A DNA stretch of 7,300 bases from Christensenellaceae bacterium. Lineage in GTDB: Bacteria > Bacillota > Clostridia > Christensenellales > SZUA-584. How positions within the stretch are numbered: the first letter of the stretch is position 1; each line of letters starts with the position of its first letter. This document shows, piece after piece, positions 4,924 to 7,300 of this stretch. A model generated the notes under the pieces. It had not been told where the DNA came from, searched no databases, and worked only from the letters and a program-made list of their open reading frames with translations. The stretch covers positions 1-7,300 of the forward strand of contig JAAXZP010000257.1 of assembly GCA_012719815.1 (NCBI GenBank). The letters run 5' to 3'. Both the position numbers and the translations under genes were made by a program.

Positions 4924-4952
4924 AATATAGCAACGGCGCGCGCCTATTTCAA
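4924..4952 (-). promoter_or_regulatory. Sigma-70-type promoter of the candidate RNA
   Basis: On the minus strand TTGAAA (4952-4947) and TATATT (4929-4924) are separated by exactly 17 bp, one mismatch from consensus in each box. The spacer contains the perfect 10-bp palindrome GGCGCGCGCC (4944-4935), which could be a repressor site or simply GC-rich filler. Confidence 0.75.
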
Positions 4953-5062
4953 GCGCCGCTGCGCCGCGTGTAGAGCAACTGACACTGTATACGCACTCAT
5001 AGCTCCGCCTTGCTGTGCGTTTCTATGTTTTTCAGTTTTTTTGAACTGTCTCACGCTTTTTT

Positions 5063-5089
5063 CGCGCCGGTTTTTGCACTCTCGGCGCG
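5063..5089. repeat. Perfect GC inverted repeat in the spacer before the RNA promoter
   Basis: CGCGCCG (5063-5069) and CGGCGCG (5083-5089) are perfect 7-bp complements with a 13-nt loop. T6 lies before it on the plus strand, so on the minus strand it is followed by A6; it is not a terminator in either direction. The rest of 4953-5091 holds a small CAGTT/AACTG hairpin and a GCGCCGC direct repeat (4953-4959, 4961-4967), and no gene. Confidence 0.5.
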
Positions 5090-5091
5090 TC

Positions 5092-5127
5092 AAAAAGCCG
5101 ATGCATTTTGATATGCATACGGGCTTT
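5092..5127 (-). terminator. Terminator of the MFS transporter gene
   Basis: On the minus strand AAAGCC (5127-5122) pairs with GGCTTT (5099-5094), and inside ATGCAT pairs with ATGCAT (5118-5113 with 5106-5101) across a small internal loop. The T-run continues to 5092. It lies 48 nt past the stop codon at 5175. A second hairpin, AACCTGCGT with ACGCAAGGTT (5139-5160), lies between them without a T-run. Confidence 0.75.
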
Positions 5128-5174
5128 ATGTTATCACCAACCTGCGTCAAACGCAAGGTTATTAAGCCAATGTC

Positions 5175-6392
5175 TTAGGCGCTCTTTTTCTTCGGCGGTT
5201 TGAGGAACGCGGTCAGCACCGCCGCCACGGCCGCCGCAGCCGAAGCGATCAGGAACGGCACGAGGAAGCCGCCCGATAGCTCCTTGAAATACGCCGCCAC
5301 GTAAGCCGACGCCACCGCGCCGATGCTGAAGCCCAGCATCACCATGCCGTAGTTCATGCCCATGTTGCGGAGGCCGAAGTATTCCGACGTGATCGCCGGG
5401 AACACGCCGAGGAACCCGCCGTAAGAGAAGCCCACCGCGCCGATCAGCACCAGCACCCACGCGCCTTTCACCAGCGCCGCAATCGGCGCCCCCACGGCCG
5501 CGATGACCATGAGGATAATCAGCGTCCTCTTGCAGCCCAGCCTGTCGGAAACCCAGCCCCAGAACAGCCGGCCCGCCGAGTTGAAGCCCGATATCACCAT
5601 TACGCCCACAGCCGCCACTTCCGGCGTCAGCCCGCCGTCGGTGCCCAGTATCTTGGCAAAGGGTATCACCATCAGCCCCGCGGCGCACGCCAGCAGCATC
5701 TCCAGCGTCACCATATAGTACTGCGGCGTCTTTAGCGTCTGCCCCGGCGTCAAATCCTGCCTTATCGCTGCGCCCTCCTTCGGGGCGGGCGGCGTCCAGC
5801 CCTCGGGCTTAAAGCCCTGCGGCGGGTTCTTGATGATGATGCCGCATACCACCGTCACCACGAGGAATATCAGAGCAAACCACTGGAACGTCGCCATCAC
5901 GCCGGCGCTGTCCATCAGCGCGTTGGCCACCGGCGTAAATACCAGCCCGCCGAAGCCCAGGGCCGAGACGATAATGCCGGTAATCAGCCCGCGCTTGTCG
6001 GGGAACCACTTCTGGCACACCGCGATGGTGGTGGTATACGTCATGCCCATGCCGAAGCCGCCCATTACGCCGTACGTCAGCCACAGCACCCAGGGCATCT
6101 CGGGCGTGCCGAGCCCGGCGAGGAAAAACCCAGCGGCCAGTATCACGCCGCCTATAATAATCACCGGCGTCGGTGACAACTTGTCCTGAATCTTGCCGCC
6201 CACCATGCTGCCGAACGTCAGAACGCCGAGCAGCAGCGAGTACGTCCGCGCCGCGTCGGTATGCGCCCAGCCCAGTTCCACCACCTTGGGCTGAAACACG
6301 CCCCAGATGTACGCCGTGCCCAGGCAAAGCTGAACAGCAATGCCGGCCAATACCGGAATCCAGCGGAAATAAGCCTTTTTTGACTCTGCCAT
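5175..6392 (-). CDS. MFS transporter, oxalate/formate antiporter (OFA) type
   Basis: The protein has 405 aa and about 12 membrane segments, a normal length for the family. It matches the OFA branch of the major facilitator superfamily, which exchanges or imports small carboxylates: the start reads RWIPVLAGIAVQLCLGTAYIWGVF-like (10-33), followed by GGKIQDKL (65-72), WFPDKRGLITG (129-139) and GRLFWGWVSDRLG (274-286) as the two domain-linking loops. A long cytoplasmic loop (about 189-222) joins the two halves. OxlT uses Arg272 and Lys355 to hold oxalate. Here Arg275 may match the first, but the eleventh segment (about 346-368) has no Lys, so oxalate is doubtful. The ATG at 6392 has AGGA 7 nt upstream. 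It has its own promoter and terminator, so it is a single-gene unit. Substrate is unknown. Confidence 0.92.
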   Translation of the reverse strand: MAESKKAYFRWIPVLAGIAVQLCLGTAYIWGVFQPKVVELGWAHTDAARTYSLLLGVLTFGSMVGGKIQDKLSPTPVIIIGGVILAAGFFLAGLGTPEMPWVLWLTYGVMGGFGMGMTYTTTIAVCQKWFPDKRGLITGIIVSALGFGGLVFTPVANALMDSAGVMATFQWFALIFLVVTVVCGIIIKNPPQGFKPEGWTPPAPKEGAAIRQDLTPGQTLKTPQYYMVTLEMLLACAAGLMVIPFAKILGTDGGLTPEVAAVGVMVISGFNSAGRLFWGWVSDRLGCKRTLIILMVIAAVGAPIAALVKGAWVLVLIGAVGFSYGGFLGVFPAITSEYFGLRNMGMNYGMVMLGFSIGAVASAYVAAYFKELSGGFLVPFLIASAAAAVAAVLTAFLKPPKKKSA

Positions 6393-6446
6393 GCTTCCAT
6401 CCTGCCTTTTTGTTATTATTTCGGGTGATAATTATGATTTACGACG

Positions 6447-6475
6447 ATTATGCCATGACGATGATTCGGTGTCAA
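6447..6475 (-). promoter_or_regulatory. Sigma-70 promoter of the MFS transporter gene
   Basis: TTGACA (6475-6470) is a perfect -35 box and CATAAT (6452-6447) is one base from the -10 consensus, with a 17-bp spacer and TG at the extended -10 position. Transcription should begin near 6440, giving a leader of about 48 nt. Repeats of an AATC(A/G)TCGT core overlap the promoter (about 6466 and 6450 on the minus strand) and could be operator half-sites. Confidence 0.8.
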
Positions 6476-6549
6476 CAGGAATATTTATATGGTTTTACAA
6501 TCAGCCGCGTTGCAGCGCGCCTTGTCGAAAACCATGGGCCAGCGTCCCC

Positions 6550-6568
6550 AAAAGGCCTTTCTTGCCTT
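6550..6568 (-). terminator. Weak terminator after the germination permease gene
   Basis: AAGGC (6568-6564) pairs with GCCTT (6556-6552), with a 7-nt loop and only four T residues on the minus strand before a G-run. It sits about 15 nt past the second of two in-frame TAG codons. Confidence 0.3.
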
Positions 6569-6580
6569 ATCAGCCAGGCC

Positions 6581-6641
6581 GGCTATTGCTGCGCCTGCGG
6601 TTGTGCCTGGGCCTGCGGTTGTGGTTGTGGCTATTGCTGCG
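6581..6641. repeat. 48-bp offset duplication carrying a stop codon
   Basis: The 13-bp string GGCTATTGCTGCG occurs at 6581-6593 and 6629-6641, exactly 48 bp apart, and each copy contains a TAG codon in the permease frame (6585-6583, 6633-6631). An inner 18-bp offset repeat, GCCTGCGGTTGTG, lies at 6593-6605 and 6611-6623. Between the two stops the frame encodes 15 Pro/Gln/Ala codons continuing the tail's composition. Confidence 0.8.
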
Positions 6642-7300
6642 GTTGCGGCTGCGTTGGCGCGGGCGCTCCGCCCTGCCGGCGTTTCTTCCGGGCGTCTATC
6701 TCCGCCGCAATCCACACGATAATCGGTATCACCACCTGGAACAGCAGCGCGTAATACGTGTATGACGGGAGAAAGGCGAACAGCTCCATGGGGGTGTTGT
6801 ATGCGATAACGCACAGCGCCGCCATCAGCAGCCCCGTCGGCATCACAATCCGGCGGTAATCGGGCAGGCCGAACAGCCGCGCCGAGGTTTTGGCTGCCGC
6901 CAGCAGGCACAGCGATATCTTCACGATGCCGCCCAGTATAAAATTGATCGCAATGGTTATCTCGATGCGCGACAGGAAATCCCCCACACGGATGATGCGC
7001 GCCATCGTGTACGACGGGAAATACTGCGAGCTCATCATGGGCGCGCCCAGAACCGCGAGGTTACGCACCAGCACCACCATCAGCACCAGCGTGCCCAGCA
7101 GCACCGCGGAGAGATACAGCTTATACGGGCTGTCCCCCTTCTTGATGGCGTTTGCCACGGTCAGCATCACCACCGTCTCCGCAAATGGAAAGGCAAACAG
7201 CCCGAGCGACGCTTTCGCGATCTCTCCGGGCGTGTGCACCAGAGCGGGCTGGATATTGCTGAAGTCCATGTTGCTCAAAGACAGCAGCACCGTCAACACC
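6631..7300 (-). CDS. Spore germination permease, GerAB type (C-terminal part)
   Basis: The gene enters from the right edge and only the last 222 or so codons are present; full GerAB proteins have about 360. GerAB proteins are ten-segment APC-superfamily membrane proteins in the spore inner membrane, which with GerAA and GerAC sense germinants such as amino acids. Hallmarks: NMDFSNIQPAL (10-20), FPFAETVV (37-44), and above all FPSYTMARIIRVGDFLSRIE (94-113), followed by a Lys-containing segment (GGIVKISL) and hydrophobic spans to about residue 199. The last segment is followed by a basic stretch (RKKRRQ) and a Pro/Gln-rich tail, longer than usual for the family. The first visible codon, GTG at 7299, is not the true start. 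Partner genes gerAA and gerAC are not in the window and are expected to the right. Confidence 0.9.
   Translation of the reverse strand, partial: VLTVLLSLSNMDFSNIQPALVHTPGEIAKASLGLFAFPFAETVVMLTVANAIKKGDSPYKLYLSAVLLGTLVLMVVLVRNLAVLGAPMMSSQYFPSYTMARIIRVGDFLSRIEITIAINFILGGIVKISLCLLAAAKTSARLFGLPDYRRIVMPTGLLMAALCVIAYNTPMELFAFLPSYTYYALLFQVVIPIIVWIAAEIDARKKRRQGGAPAPTQPQPQQ

Noticed and set aside
4944..5156. 70-aa minus-strand frame starting at TTG
   Set aside because: No ribosome binding site; it runs through the MFS terminator and the RNA promoter and resembles no family.
4649..5178. Plus-strand open frames of 93 and 165 aa, Cys/Pro/Leu-rich
   Set aside because: They are antisense to the structured RNA region, have no ribosome binding site and odd composition, and the minus-strand promoter and hairpins explain the region better.
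6173..6765. Plus-strand frames of 193 and 124 aa
   Set aside because: They overlap the start and promoter of the MFS gene and the permease tail; the Cys/Gly or Leu/Arg runs are the Pro/Gln repeat read backwards.
1..7300. CRISPR array, tRNA genes, insertion sequences
   Set aside because: No regularly spaced repeats of 25-40 bp, no tRNA T-arm pattern with a matching acceptor stem, and no transposase-like frame were seen on either strand.

Overview
The window looks like chromosomal DNA from a spore-forming, moderately GC-rich member of the Clostridia or a related Firmicutes lineage. The evidence is a GerAB-type spore germination permease, strong AGGAGG-like ribosome binding sites, a TTG start codon and several hairpin-plus-T-run terminators. 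Genus and species cannot be read from the sequence.

Layout. 1-59 may be the proline-rich end of a plus-strand gene entering from the left, followed by a bidirectional terminator. 99-578 is non-coding and repeat-rich: a hexanucleotide microsatellite, G/T low-complexity DNA, a minus-strand terminator, a long GC hairpin and a helically phased 10-11 bp repeat. 579-1007 (minus) is an OsmC-family redox protein with an attenuator-like leader. 1178-1408 (minus) is a 76-aa protein of unknown function. 1409-2138 is an AT-rich island with no convincing gene. 2178-3659 (plus) is a two-gene operon with a perfect extended -10 promoter. Its first gene encodes a cytidylate-kinase-like domain joined to a PD-(D/E)XK-nuclease-like domain; the second is a hypoxanthine phosphoribosyltransferase homologue with changed active-site residues. 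A shared convergent terminator separates it from a minus-strand voltage-sensor potassium channel (3682-4467). 4570-4952 carries what I read as a minus-strand structured RNA of about 350 nt, with its own near-consensus promoter, many hairpins, paired ends and a terminator-like 3' hairpin. 5175-6392 (minus) is an oxalate/formate-antiporter-type MFS transporter with its own promoter and terminator. 6631-7300 (minus) is the C-terminal part of a GerAB-like permease, whose stop codon lies in a 48-bp duplication.

Functionally this is a set of mostly independent transcription units, not a pathway. The two items most deserving a second look are the kinase-like/nuclease-like plus altered HPRT pair, and the candidate structured RNA upstream of the potassium channel gene. 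No CRISPR array, tRNA, rRNA, transposase or integrase was seen.
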